Positions 26,701 through 41,700 of a stretch of DNA of 64,000 bases are shown here, in pieces. The translations under genes and the position numbers were made by a program. The notes beneath the pieces were generated by a model. It did no database searches and was not told where the DNA came from. It saw nothing but the letters and a program-made list of their open reading frames with translations. Source of the stretch: Macropodus opercularis (Eukaryota > Chordata > Actinopteri > Anabantiformes > Osphronemidae); NCBI GenBank assembly GCA_030770545.1, contig CM061102.1, positions 14,376,501 through 14,440,500 on the forward strand. Direction: 5' to 3'. Positions within the stretch are counted from its first letter, which is position 1. Every line of letters begins with the position of its first letter.

Positions 26701-29700
26701 CAGGTATTTTTATTGCAGTCGTACTGGAGTTCTGGCCTAAAAAGACTTTTTACAGCCAGATGTCTCCGTCTTTTTAAGTAGAATTAGATGTGGATGGGGG
26801 TTATCTTGAGTTAGCTCTGCTTAGCCTTAATTTTAGTTGCAGTTGGCTCAGTTCATACTGATAAGGGAGTGCAGGCTTTTCATACAGGGAAGTATTATGA
26901 TGACTTTCAAGGCCTTTATGCTGAAATGAAATGCACATGGACATTTATGTTTTACAGTCTTTTCCCTGTAGGGATGTACTCATCTAATTATTTTGATGCC
27001 ATGTGTGAGGACACCTTCTGGGAGCTGATAGTGTTGCTTTGGGGGTGGGTAGCATGCTGGATCTGAGACAGTTGGTAAGTAGGTGTAGAGATCTGTGTCG
27101 ACCCCCGAGTTTGAGCCTTGTTCTAATATCAGATACTCTTCCTACAGTTATTGTATGAGTCAGACCATCATCTGAGCATTATACCATCTGTGTTTGAAAA
27201 ATAACGTCTGGGTCTGTGAGGTGCAGGCTATGAAAGGCGTCGAGTTCGGTGAATATTTACATCCAGAAGAGCAGACGGGTGGAAAAAAAAGGTGTAAGAG
27301 TCTGTCACCCTAAAGCAAGTAGCTTGTCAAATAAAATTACGCTGAAATGATCTTTTCTGCGCTCTTCGCATTACAGCTCAAAAGCTGCCGTGTCACTTTC
27401 TACTTCTTTTTACTTTGAAACAAGGTGACAGTCCCTGACCTGTGACTTCTTAGCAGGGAATTAGTCATGTAGAATAAACAATTTCTCACGTCAAAGGAAG
27501 CAAAGCTGTCATCGTTTTCTTTATCTTAAGGCCTTCAGATGCTGAAATGTTAACTTCACTCTCACAAGAATTAAAATCACATTTGTCTTACCGGAGCCTG
27601 ATGCCTACGTAGGAATAAATCATCGACCGCTGTGCATGTGGTGAGTTGAGTAATGGAATGATGGGTGTCAGGCTTACTGGCTGGTATTCTGTTGAGGGTT
27701 TTTTTGCCTTTTCAGAGGGAGTAAATCTGCTTAAGGATGAAAGTCCACTTGTGTTTGTGGTGAAATAAGGCTTGGGAGTTGGCACGCGGGAGCTGGAAAG
27801 CCACTGTCGATGTTTGGCAGTGGTTCTCTGTACTTGTTTTATATATCAGCGGGATACGCACTTGTTCTTGTACAAGATGAGAAAAAGTTCTGCCTCAGCA
27901 TTTTGCCACTCTCCATTATAGAAAGGACATTTGCACTTTGTCCTCTCCTCGGCTGTTTTCTTGCACTTTTCCCTCGCACACACTGTTTCTCTGTCACACT
28001 TTGAGGCTTTATTCTGCCTTCAGATTTTTTTCAGACGTTGAAGTCGTTTGACAGCGTTTCACCACGTGTCTGCATTAATCCCGGTGTTTAGACGCAGCCC
28101 TCTCCACGTGAGCCTTGGTGATTTACGGTCTGTCGGTCTGGAGTCATCATTTAGCCAGAAAAAGTTTGGTTCAGTTCAAAGAGTGAAGCTAATTAAAATA
28201 AACAATGTTCTGGTTTTCTCTCCTGGATTAATCATTCTTACAATTACGCTGCAAATGAAATTCAATCGTGCAAGTATTTTATTGGTCCAACATTCAAACT
28301 GCCATTGTTATTAGGTTAAAATGAGTCAATTGTAAACTATATCTGCATCGTCTTTTTGTCCTTCGGAATTTAGCAGCAGCAGATAGAGCACAACGTAATA
28401 TTGATGGTGCTCAAGCTAAGATTAAAGATGGCCGAATGCCGCGGCGCATTTTCACTTTCATCGTTTTTCATTTAGTGGAATCAGTCGATAAAATGAAGTG
28501 TTTATGTTCACAAAACTCATTCCATATATTGGTAATTCTGTGCTCCAGTAGTTACCTGTGCGAGCTGGTGGTGCACTTCATCTGTGATGTCTAACATGAA
28601 TTCAGAACGTGTTAGGCCTCAACCTATGGCGTGCCCATGAGACAAGCCTTCACTTCTCTAAGATGGGAGATCTAAAGGCTATAGAGCATGATTCATCATT
28701 CCATTTATTATTTATCAGCCCAACCTGTGATCAAACTATCTGAACTATCTGAAATCCTTATATTTCTGGGAGCTGTAAATAAACGTGTATCACAAATGTC
28801 GACTGAGCACTGAAAGGTAGTAAATAAAACATATTTTGTGGTGCCCTATGAGTGGCAGTTATCAGATCTATTCGTTAACACAAAGTCACACAATCCTTCA
28901 TATATACTACAGCTCGTCAAGTGGAGTAATTAATCTATTCTGTGCTTGCTCATTAAGCAGACTCTGCCTCTCAAAGGCTGGTTTCTTACAGCATCCCTGT
29001 GGCTTCATTAGCTCACATGTAGCTTTGAGAGTTACTGCCATCCAACTGTACTACACTGTGGGCAGGAGCTAATAGGCCCTTAGAGGACCCAGGCGCTTCT
29101 CTGGAAAGCAAGCCGTACTCTCCAGACTCAAGTCCTCAGTTTAAACCAATTTGAATTCATCTTTTCCAGCCTCGCTCGTATTTGTTCCGTACATCTACTC
29201 TCGCTTTGAAGGATGTAGCCGGGGAATAGTCGACTCGGAAATTCAAATATCCTAGAGTTGTGTGGCAGCGCATGCAGACTATATCCGCCTGTGCTGTGCT
29301 GCAGTACGAAGGTATAAATGAGACGTGGACAATGATCACAATCGCTAAACGGCCATTATGATAATAACAGATTCATAAAATATTTAAGCCTCACATCTTT
29401 AGAAGTAGTTTTGAATTTACCGGTTCTTTTTTTTTCCAACTTGTACCAGATGTGCATGTGGAACACGACAAATGATGGTGGCAGATCTTGTCTTGTAAGC
29501 AGACATCAACTTGACTGATCGCCAGGCATATCATCTCTCAGTGGTTTCCACTTGAACACTCTCATGATAATACTGAGCTCAGTCTTAGTCAGTGGTGTCT
29601 TCTCTTCTAAAAGCTTTTACATTTCCACATGACTTGTTCCAGCTCGGCCTGTAAAATTTATGAGTCGGCTCTTGAAGTCTCTGTCCTGCTGAACCCTCCT

Positions 29701-32700
29701 CTCCCTCAGCCTCTAAACACAATAAAAGTTATTTAAAAATATATATATATATTTTTTATTTTATTTTTTTACTCCACAGGAGATTATCCCTGTCGAAATG
29801 TTGCTATGTAGTCGTTGTTAGATTGCTAGTCGTGGATTGTAGATTTCCATAACAAATCACAGAGATTAGGGGTGGCACAGCTAAGAGTAAAACTTCCATG
29901 GATTAGTGAGGATGCAGCTGCTCTTCCGACTGAGCTGCTGCTACCCCACAAGCACCTACTGTAAATATCAAGTCAACTACTACAACCACTTAGTAAAGAA
30001 TAGATGTTACAGCCAAGTAATAACTAGACAAACATTATAATGCTATATAAATGTTAATAAAAAAACACATAATCACTGGTCCATCTTCTAGTTTCAGAAC
30101 TCTTACTACTCTGATACCCTAATGTAAATGTAAAGTAGGCGGTGACACATGTAATTTTTCTCTTTCTTATATACTGGATTTGAAAAGATTCACATGTGCA
30201 GCCTGAAAATACATTCTGCCCATTTTCAGTCTAAAGGAAGATAGAGAAGTGAAGGAAAATGTATTTGGTGTTAATGGCAGTAAAGTATAAGAGTAAAAAG
30301 CAAGATCTGTTCATATCCACTGTGCTTTTAGTGTTTGATGGACGCACGCCCAGCTGCTATATTGCTGTAACTAGAAGTTTCAAAAACACAATGCCACTTT
30401 CTCCTACTCAAAGCATTTTATTTTCTGCTTTTGTGAATGGAGTTGCATTGAGAGCAGGGACCATCAGACAGTGTCAGACTCCGTATTTCCACCAGCAAAT
30501 AACACGCTGGTGATGCTCTGGGCTGTATGTTCTCCTTTCTTAGATGTAGTCTTAAACTCACTCACTTTACCCAAAGTGACTCCTGACCTGTTGTTTCCTT
30601 CTATTTCCTCTCACCTGAAACACATTGAGACTCTGCCACCCTTGACATATGTTCAATCACTATCCAGACATACAGTAACTTTACCGGTGGATGTTCTGAA
30701 AAGACAGAGTTGCTTAACACTGCGCTTCACACTGTCAGTGTGAAAAATGGCTTTTTGGCTCCATATTCTTCATATTTGTAAAAAAAAAAAAAAAAGACTC
30801 TGTCGCCTCCTGTTGTCTGTCTTTCAAGTGTTCTCCAGGGACACGTTTCTCTTGTTGCGCTTGAGTTTGTATTATTTCTTTTCATACACAATTGTACCAC
30901 CAACATGTTGTCATTCAAATTGAGTGGGAAAGAGGGGGGGATTTTCAAAGGTTCCTCCATCTCGGCATGCTTCTGCATCTTCATGCTTCTTCATTCATTT
31001 CTTTTAGACTTTTAAAAAACAAAGCTAGACAGTCGGTCAGCAGGCTGCATAAACTCCTGCCATAAACACATTTACATTGAGGAGTTTAACATGTTAATTT
31101 TTCAGCAGCTCAGTCAACCTACTTTTCTGCAAGCTTCTGATTATCACAGCCGTGCTCCTCTCGTGTGTCCGCCGCTGCCGCCGAATATAGTCTTGGTTTG
31201 ATAGATGCGGAATCCAGAGCATGTAATTTCAAACGTCCTGTTGATTTATACTTTGAATGTAACTGTTAAGTAATTACATTACGTGCTCATTTCACGCAGC
31301 CATGGTGTAAGTGATAAGTGAGTGTGTGTGTGTGTGTGGGGGGGGGGGGGGGGTACACTGTGTATTTAATCTGTTGGAGCTTAAAACACAACATATCTGT
31401 TTAGTGTGATATTTTGCTGTTATTGCCCCGAGATTTCAGTCCTGCTGCAGGCACTAAACGTTCATATTTAAAAATGTGGTTTGCAGGTTCCCGACCCAGG
31501 CTAGAGGATGCTCCCCCTCGCGTCATAGAACACCCGTCTGATCTGATCGTGTCTAAGGGAGAGCCAGCCACGCTCAACTGTAAGGCCGAAGGAAGACCAA
31601 CTCCGATGGTGGAATGGTACAAAGACGGCGAACGCGTCGAAACGGACCGGGAGGACCCGCGGTCACACCGGATGCTGTTGCCCAGCGGTTCCCTCTTCTT
31701 CCTACGAATTGTCCACGGGAGGCGGAGCAAACCTGACGAGGGTGTCTACGTGTGTGTGGCGCGCAACTACCTGGGCGAGGCGGTCAGTCGTAATGCGTCG
31801 CTGGAAGTTGCAAGTAGGTGTTTTTCTTCTTCTCCCCCATGATGCGGTTTAATTGTTCAGCTGCGTGTGAATACGAGGATACGACTGAAGCGAAAGGCAC
31901 AAAGTCAACACACTGAGAAAACCAAGTGAACGCTGTGCAGCGAGGAGATGGTGGTGATAGCCCAGTGCTTGTACACATCTCTAGTGTCAAACATCGTGTA
32001 ATGCATTTTGTAGTTCCAGTAGGAAGAAGCTGATTAAATCGGAGATAGATCTCACAAGTAATAACGTCCGCACAAGAGTGTTGAGGCAGTTTCAAATGAC
32101 TATCTGGTCTCTTATCATTGCCATCACTTGCCTGAGTTAACTCAAGACACCATCCCTGACCTTGGTGTCAGAGTTCTTGGCAGCTTGCACCCTGAGATCC
32201 CCGCTCTCCCACCCCTTACTCACGTTCATCCTGCTACCCAGCCTGAGACATGACATCCTATCGTCTCGCGGTTCAGAGAGCTCGGCCTCTGTCGTTTCGT
32301 GACCATGCCTCTGTGACCAGGCCTGGTAATGTAGATGGATGACAGCTAGCTCCAGCCACAAATAGGAAAAAAAAAAAACCCCAAAGATAACAGTCATTGC
32401 CACTGGACAGGAAAGCTGAAAAACGTTCTAGGGGGAAGGAGAGGAAAGGCCAGTGTTAGTTGTCAGCTTCTCTGTAGCAGATGTTATTTTCCCAAAGTAC
32501 AACACACTCCTGTCAGATGAGTTTCCAGATGACACCTCCCATTATTTTCCTCTGTTACAGGGCTGCTGGCACATAAATGCAGATAGGACCAATTAAATCC
32601 TTGCTGTAATGTCAGGCCATTACCTTTATTTTTCACGCATCACTGCAAAGTGTAACTTTGTTTTGACAGCTGGAGCAGAAAATCCCCAAAAGTCCAGGCA

Positions 32701-35700
32701 GGTTATATGAATATGAATATAGCTTGTTTGTTGCCGTGCCCAGTTTGGGTCTTTATATCATTCAGAGATATTAATAATCAGGCCGTGCTAAAATATTTCT
32801 TGTATGGATGAAAGATTTGTAAATCTGTGTGACTGAATTTCGAGTTATTAAGGAATTAAGGAAGGAATATTATTAGATAACACACTCACTAACACAATGA
32901 GAAGGCGCAGTAGCTGCTTGGTAATAACAGAGGCAACAGGTGCCAGCACTCATACGACACGGTTTTATCAGGGACTACTTGGTTTAGTGAAGGTTGATAG
33001 AAATAATTTGCTGTCTATTATAGAAATACAAAATACCAGAGGCCCCTCCTATGATGCTAAACCACAATTAGTTGATGGTCGTGGTAAGTTTTATAGCATA
33101 GTTTTGGCCGTAAAACCAATAGAAACCAATTTCAAGGTATTTCTTAACTTCTAATGGCAATAAAAATGTAAATTCTATTCTATTCTAGGGAATTCCTCAT
33201 TGTTCCAACTCAAACCCACTGCCCACTGTGATATAAACTATCCAGAGTTAAAATCCGTGAAAGAACCAGTGAAACTCTACCTTTATGGAGATATCCCTGA
33301 AAGGCTCCAACTTAATAATCAGGCAGACTTTTCCTATTACAGAAAACCAGATCATGAAGCACTTTCTGTCCGATAGCTGTTCAGTCTGCCCGTCGCCTTA
33401 ACTGAACGTGCTCCTCAGCCAGCGTGAAGAACTACCTTTCCCCTCGCTCTGTCTCTTTATCGGCATCACTCTGGGATGTTTGTAAGGAAACCAGGCAGGT
33501 GGAATAGATAGAATAGTGTTGTGAATCACTTTGCACAGAGGCAAAAGCAAAGACAAAGCGTCTGTTGCCGGGGATGTCTCACTCCCTGTGAGTCATCCCT
33601 GATGTTTTTGTCAGTTTCTTTGCACTGCGCTTTCTTTGAGCTTTTATTTAAGCTTTTAAGTTTTTGCTTCTCATTATTCCTGACATAGAATAATCAAATT
33701 AACTTAAACCAAGGACACGTTATTCTTTTTTTTTTTTTTGTTAGCGTCCTTGAGATATTTCTGGCAACTGCTAACAGTGACAAGAGTGATGTTCTGTGGC
33801 TACAGTATATGTCAATGTGTGCTGCTGTCTGTATTTTTCTCTGCTAATGCTCTGGTCTTCTGGAAGGTGACATTCTCTGCAGCACATGGACAGCAACACA
33901 ATTTGTTGCATAGCAGTTGATCTCACAGATAAGAATCCTTAATCCGTGGTGGCAGAGGACACAACTACAAGCTTCATCGCATGTGTCCGTGCACACAAAC
34001 CCACAAACACATTTTTGGAACACTGCCCCTAGAGAGATAGACAGGATAAGGGAGGTTATATAGAACTACCAGTTGCCCCATCCGCTGGCTGCCAACTTCC
34101 TTCTGTGTGGCACAAGCAGGGCCCTGGGCACAAAAGTCTGCCTGGAGTTGCCAGGGGTCTCAGCGAGGCACCGCGGAAGGCTCAGGATGGCACACTGAGG
34201 CACGGTAGCGCTCTGTGACGTGAAAGCGCTGGAGTGCAAACGGAGAAGTAGCTGTGTTAGGTGTAGCTGTGTATTTTGGGTGTCACAAAGTCCACTCAGC
34301 TGAAGAGAAGGCAGAATAAAGTTAATATGGTTCATTCTGTAGAGTTCCATAACCAACCAAGTAAATACTTCAACGGATGACATTTTCGTGGGTGAGACTG
34401 AAGCGAACACACCATCAGCGTTTTAGCTGTAGTTTTATTTTGCATTTCAGTGATGACTGGGCTTGATTCCTTACTTACATCTGCTGCTGGAGTTCGTTCC
34501 CCACAGCTGTATAGTCAGTGTTTGAAAGCATTTTTCACAAAGCTCCTGTAGCATAATCAACTTTCTGTCATGTCACACCTCCCTTATTTATATTGCCAGT
34601 GTCCTCAGAGTGCAATAGTGCCAGACAAACATTCTGTTCCTTGTAATGAAATTAGATTTTGACCAGTGGGAGATTTTGACCTGATGGTGTTGCAAGATAC
34701 AAATTTAAGAGATAACTGAATCAAGATTCATTCTCTGGGGGCCAGATATAGCTCCACTGAAATTCTGGGCAGTATATTTAGCGGCCGCTGAGACATTTCA
34801 CACAACATCGTCATCCCCAGACCGTCACCATTAATCTAATTAGAAATAGTGTGGTTTCATCTAAAAGTGTGTCAGTGTGAAACCTTTGTCTGAGACCTTT
34901 AGAATTTGATATCAGGTCAAAATGGAGGTCAACATAAATATAAATAATTGAAAATGATACTAGGCTAAATAAGGATTTGTTTATTGTAAAATACTCACAT
35001 AGTTACATAATGTGAAAACAACCTTTATCCATATAAATCCATGCTTAATTACAAAGTTGTAAAGAATTTACAAGACATAAGTGAATTTTTAATTGGCTTT
35101 TATTAGAGATGAAAATTATAATAATTATTAGATATTAGAGAAAATGTTTTTTTTAACCAATTTTCCCACCGAAAAGTGAAACATTCAAATGACACATGTA
35201 GCTACTATATCGGCCTGGATCATTTTACTGTAATATTTCGTAGAGGTACTAATGAAATATACATTTTTGGAACTAACCTATAGATCATGTAGTCATGTCA
35301 GAAAATATTTGCGGTTCAGTTGTATTATATCTTGAATCTTCTTTTGTCTGAAAAGGCACAATAATTCTTTGCTCGTTATTTCGCTCATACATTGACAATT
35401 AAGCACTCAATAACTCATTAGGGAAGGTTCTGCTTAGTTACCTCTCTAACCGATTCCACTTATTATTAATGATGTGTGACTGTTTGATGCATCAAATGTC
35501 TTGTCAAGCATCCAGTTTCTTCTTTTGTGCTTGGTCGACCCATACATTGTGTTACCTTGCAACAAAACTGCATCCTGCACCACTTCACTGAATCTTCTTT
35601 TCCAATCAGTGTGTTGAACCTCAGTCCGATCCGATTTCATGCTTTAAAAGAGGTTCTTTGATCTCGAAAATGTGGCCTTCAGAGTTATGTGCCAGGAGCA

Positions 35701-38700
35701 GAGGCCAGTTCATGTCAGATGCATAAAAGTCAGTCAAGCACAATGGGCCTAACAAGCCAGACACCCCTGGGTGGGAATTTGACATTCAGAATGACTTGCC
35801 CAAGCTCCTGGCGACAGTTTCTTGGAGTGTTTTATACCTCTGACGTTTTTATTATGCCTGCTGTGTTTCCAATGCCTGTGTCATGAATATTCACACAAAC
35901 AGGGTCCTTTTTTCCAAGGTGCAGGGGGTGGAGTCCGAGGCATTTCAAAGAAAACTGACTGGAATAACCTCTGAGGGGTTTATGCTCCAGAAACCATCCC
36001 CCTGTCTCGCTTTATTTAAGGTTGTTTAGAGGTCAGGCCTTCAACGTTCACGGCGGCAGCTGCCCCGTGGAATTTGAGGAGTGAACAGGTGATGGGATGA
36101 GACTACTGTCTTCCTCTGTCTGTGTGTGTGTTTCCATTTGTTAAGACTTCGTGATGGTGGTCTGGGCTGACTTTCTCACCCGTAGTAATCACAGACACAG
36201 TGTGGGACAGACAGCTGAACCTTCTTTACCAGTTGGATCCTCCTTTCTCTTTTTTTTCCCATCTCTTCTTTACTTTCTTTCGGATTTACAGTACACACAC
36301 ACACATTACATTGTAGGGTTTATGGATTTGAAAATGGAAAGACTTTGTGGAGGGTCTAGAATAGAGTTACATCAGGAGAGGAGCACGTCTTGAGTTACTC
36401 TGACAAAGGAGATGAAGTGAACCCAACCCCCCCTTAATGCTGCCTCCACACTTGCTGCTCTTGGCCCCTCACCCTCTGCTGTCCGTGCTCTACTCAAGCC
36501 GCCCTCTGTCCCTGCTATTAACCCCAGTGGTCCAGAGCCATATGGACAGTGATTGGAGCGCTGCAGTGCATGCTGTCACACACAGTGGAGTGCAGGCTCA
36601 CCGTAATGATCATCTATACAAGTACCTGCAGGCGACGACTAAGCGGCCTTTGACCTCCTATCCTCCATTCTCAGTGTTCATTCACATTTTCAGTGACATC
36701 ATTTTAATATTGAGTTAAAGCTGGGCTTCATGTTAAACCAAATAATTGTTACTTATCTTCAAACCGGCCCCAGCTTGTGCTCCTCGTGGGTATTAGCCAT
36801 GAAGAAGTATGTGATGACCATTTTTAAATCTAAAGAGAACACTCTTCCAATCTCTACTGACATTTCATGATAGAATACATCAAAATGGACAGTTTCTCCC
36901 GGATGATTATTTATTCTCCACAAAAAAAGTCAATGGCCAGTAATGACATCATGATTTAAAGAAGGCAATTGTTCATTTCAATTTGTGTTTGTTTTTTGTT
37001 TATTAACATTACTTTTTGTAGTCAGTTGGCACTGAACGCCACAAGCTGGGTCTCCCTAGACATCTTAAAAAGCTGTTTTGAATTGTGAATTTTTACGGTG
37101 ATGGAACCAGTAAAGCTGCTGTTAGATCCACTTAGAATTGAGCTGATATTATCAGTTGAGTCATTAAGGGACAGGTGATTGTATCTCTTTGTCTTTTCAC
37201 CTTTCCAATATAAGATGCCTTGAGTCTGTCAAGCAGCTGCGAGGCTGCCGACCTGAACTGCAGAATTAAAAATGAACTCTTTAGTCGTAGTTGTTAACAC
37301 AGAAGGAGGATTTGAGTCTAGTGCTTTTTAAACGGCGTCGTTAGCCAGTGTCATTATTTGTATTTGTCCGCTGGCTTGCCTTCAATCTGTAAGGAAGGCA
37401 TTTTGTAACGATTGTTCTCTCTGCGTCATCTACTTTATACCTAGGACAACATCGTAATCAGAATTGACGCACTGATACCATGACTGGCTGAGAAATGCGT
37501 TTTGCTTCTCACTGCACAGCTACCAGTTATTTTTACTCTTCTCTGTGTAAATCTGCTTTTTACTCATTAAAATGTGTCATAAAATGTGTGCGTCAATACG
37601 CTTTGGCATAATCTTAACATGACTCCGTTTGTGAGTGTTTGCATTCGGCTCAGTGAGGTGTGTGACAGCACCACCGTCTCATATACCGAAGCTCTTCAGC
37701 AGTGATATTCTCAGCTGCTTGATGATAGCAAGCTCTCGTCTTGATGTTTGTGTGTGTGTGTGTGTGTATTTGTTTCAGCTGTAAGGTGTGTTCATGCTTC
37801 ACTAATGCGATTGCAGGTCCCAGCTTTGTGCAGGACAGAGCCGGTGGCCATTCTGGTTCTAAAAGAAGGGGATCAGATGGCCAGAGTGAGGCCATGGGCC
37901 TCTGGCTTAACCTCCTCTGTATGATGTGACCGTCTGCCAGTCATTGAGCCAGGCCCACCAGCCAAAACCCTCCTCCAGAGGATAAACATGAATTAATTAG
38001 ACCATACTAAAGGCGAATGCGACCAGTGACCAGCGTTTGTGTGTGTATGTGTTGTTGTGTGTCATAAAGGGTCAGCTGAACAAAAGCAGAAGGATGGAGG
38101 GGGGGGGGGTGTTGGGAGGCACTGACAACAGGTGGTGTGAGGAAGAGCTTGAACCTCCCCACCCCCCCATTAATGACAGTGTAACACAAGGCCCACAGGG
38201 GGCTGTGGAGAACAATAAAGGCCTCTTGCTCCAACCATTCCAATCACGCCTTATTATCTGTGTGAGCTGCACATCACAAGTGTCACATAGCTGCTGTGCT
38301 AACTCATGTATGTCCCCCTGGTCATGTGTATTTTTTTATATATTTTTTGCTGAATTCACGGAACATTTGGTAATGCAACAGGAATTGGTCATTTTGAAAC
38401 AGTTTTTTGTTGTGTGCATATCGGTTTTTCTCTCCTCAGTAGGCCTCGGTTCGTTTAATGAATAATATGTCATGGTTAACAATGTGATATAATTAATTGA
38501 GAGTCATTAGTCATATGGTTTATAAGATGCAAATGACCCCCTGTTTGGGCTTATTGAGGCCAGCAGTAGCCCTCTGGCAATACTAAATAATGGGTTTTGT
38601 GGTGGCTGTGTTCCTCCAGGGTGGAGATTAAGATAAAGACATGTGGACAGGGAGGAAGTTCAGTTGGGGGGATTTTTTTATAATAATAAAATAACATGAT

Positions 38701-41700
38701 GCAGCAGTTTCCTCCCTGAAACGAATGAGCAGCCAGTGTTTCTCTTAATGTATCGCTTATGCACCCACAGGGGGCACGAGGGGGCATCGTGATAAAACAC
38801 AGTAAGTGGTGAATAGGCACAGAAAGTGAGTCAAACCACGGCTGTAATGAGCTGCTACGGGCATCATGTGGAATGAAGACAACAACAACAACAACAACAG
38901 CAGCAGCACAAACATGCAGAGGAGATAGCTCCAAACGAATCCGTCAATTTATCACACCACGAGAGCCTGAATGCATTTCACGCATCATTCATGACAGACC
39001 GTGAGCGCGAGAGGCCGACACGATCAATAGGTGGTTCCAACGGATCGATTGAACACAATCAGAGCATCATTACACATTGGATAAAAAGGAAGGACATTAA
39101 AGCTATAAATGTGAAATGTGTCTGGTTACTAAGCACGAAAACTACTAGATGGATGGTTCAGAGAATTAAAATGATCTTCGTGCATCTCAGCAGAGATGCC
39201 GTAATGTATCCAGTTTTTCGGAGCCCATTTATTCAGTAGCTGCTGGATGTTGTCATTGGGTTCGACGTTTGCGTTGGACAGCTATATTCAGATGCCGGAC
39301 AACCCAGTATAGTTGTTGTGCCCCAACTTATTCTGCTAAGTGGAAAACTTCATTACGTCGCTAAACAACAAATGCTGCATTCTTGATGTCTCCAACTCAT
39401 TTAAATAATTGGAGAACATGTTCTTGTTGTTGGATGAGTCAGTCTAGATTGGAAACTCATTTTGGTGTTTATAACAATTCATTGCACTGACAGGACACCT
39501 CATTCCAGTAATTGGACAGCTTCTCAGTGCGGCCCCCCTCAAGCATTTCTCCACACTTGGTGGAAAAATGAATATCTGAGTAGCAAACAATATCAGTCTT
39601 TTCCTAAAAACTGGTGTTAAATGTTAAATTAACATCCTGTTAATCTACACAGTTCCCCTTCTGCATAATCAGACTTCTGCTCCTCTCTCGTATCTCAAAG
39701 ACTGTTTGCATATCGTATCACGCACATGATTAACAGTAGAAATTGCTTGAACTTTAATGTCAAGCTTATTAAATGTACTTTTAGTATTTCTGTCTCCACT
39801 CACGTCTCCAACTGTTGTACTCTTCTCGTCGTTCAATCTCCCCGACGCAAAACTGTTTTAAAGTCAGTTTCATACTTAAAATTAACTGATTGACAGCTGA
39901 AAAAACATATCTCAGGAGGATTTAAGCATTTTACTTATCTGTTAATGGTAAATATTAGGGCAGATATGGTAAATCTGTATTGATTTCTACCTCTTTGTAT
40001 TTGCACAGGATTCTTTCTCCTCACAACATATTCCCACCTCGGTGTTAGAAAAGGTCAGTGAACAGGGGCTTAAGTCATTCAAGTGGCGCTAAATAGATTT
40101 CTGCACCAAGATCCATCTGTTTTTAGAGTTTGTTGACAGGGTGGAAAATTGGAACTGTTGCTTCCCCCCCCCCCCCCCCTCCGCCGTCACACAACCTCAC
40201 CCTCCCCTTTCAGTGCAGGGTATGATCAGGCGTGGCACGCCAAGATGGTGAAAAGTGTGCTGGGCACAAGGCAGGATGCAGGACCTGGCCATCTGCTATG
40301 TGAATGCATTTGCGTCCGTTTGACAGGGACAACTGCCGTGTCAATTTGGCTGGGACCAAGTTGTGTTTGTGGTCAGAGACTGATGGGGTCAGAGCGGCTC
40401 GCCTCCAAACGCTCCTGGCGCTGATGTCTGAGAGGTGATCCACCTTCTTCACCCGTCAGGCACTGCCAAGCGAGCCAGAGAAGGTGGACGGTGAAACCAC
40501 ACAAGTGCAGACAGTGATAGGATTGTGTATCGTTGACGTTGTTGCGGAGAAAACTGACAGAGCTAACAAGGTGGTGAGAGAGCAGAGAACCATGCTCACA
40601 GACTAACAACTGTCAGACCTTTATAGTTTATTCGTATAAGCCCCATCTCCCCCAAAAGTGTCTGCCAGATAATTGTATTATCCACATACTGTATATTTAT
40701 AGTGTATATAGCACCTGGCTGTGTTCAAGGCAGAGGCTTTGCTCAAACTCCGTTTGCATTCACCACTGTGTGAAAATGTTTTCTCGCTAGCCTCATTGTT
40801 GTAGTCGCATGTTTAAAAGTGCTCCTTGCCGTTGTCCCACTACGACGGTCAATAATTGATGGGTTGCAGGTCAGCGTGTGCAGGGTGTGTGTGTGTGGGG
40901 CATCCGTTGTTTATATTCGGCTCTGTGCGTGTTTTCTGGCAAACCAAAATGGGCAAACTACTGAACAGTAGCCTCTGTTGGGCCAGTGGGTCAACTGAGG
41001 CCAGTATGGGGCAGCAGGACTGTGAATGTTGGGGGGGTGGGCTCAGTTTCTTTACAAAGAGCTTCTCTGAGACCCTATTACCCTGCTGCTATAGGCCACA
41101 CGACATCAGCCATTACTAGATTAAAGTAATCCTCTTTTCAGGGCGAGACAATTGCTTTATTAGCTGACCACACAGGAACTCGACCACCTCTGTAATGGTA
41201 TTGCCGTGGTGGGGGACCTTGGGGGATCGGGGCGAGTGTTATTGGTGGAGGGTCTGCAGACAGTGGGATTGTTGTGTCAGGCTGTCGATACATCCGCTAG
41301 TGGGGAGATTGTTAGGTAAATCATGGATCTGCTATAGTTCAACAGATGAATAGGGGAACAGATGACATTAAACCGCCTCCGCATTCCTGCATTTTGAATA
41401 AATCAATTTTTTGTTTGTACTCATGATCCATATCATGTACTTGTTGAAGCATTGCTTAAATTACGATCAGATTAATTTTGAGTGTTGCCCCCCCCCCTTT
41501 TTTGTTCTGTTTGTTTTCTCCAAATCGCTCCACTGCCTTGTTTTTGCCAAACGACTCCCATCAAAATGCTGTTTCATCTTTTCTTCCCCTCTGTTTCTAA
41601 AGGCAGTGGCCAAATTCCAACTAAAGCACAGGAAAAAAAAAAAAAAAAACTTTAAACTCCACTCCAAAATATCCGTGTGTGTTTTAGTCGACAGATCTTT

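Larger units (their letters stand above)
20733..31486 (+). other. robo3: robo3 intron 1 (10.75 kb, phase 1)
   Basis: Donor GTAAGT at 20733, acceptor TTTGCAG before 31487. I see no coding exon. It contains a non-LTR-type repeat tail at about 25,796, a (GAACA)n run at 24374, an AT-rich block near 29,740, a reverse tRNA-like fragment at about 29,875, a poly-A run at 30,780 and a (TG)n(G)n tract just before the acceptor. Confidence 0.85.

Noticed and set aside
31414..31486. ATG-started frame leading into exon 2
   Set aside because: The upstream part has no Robo similarity and a good acceptor lies at 31485-31486; the Met is intronic.
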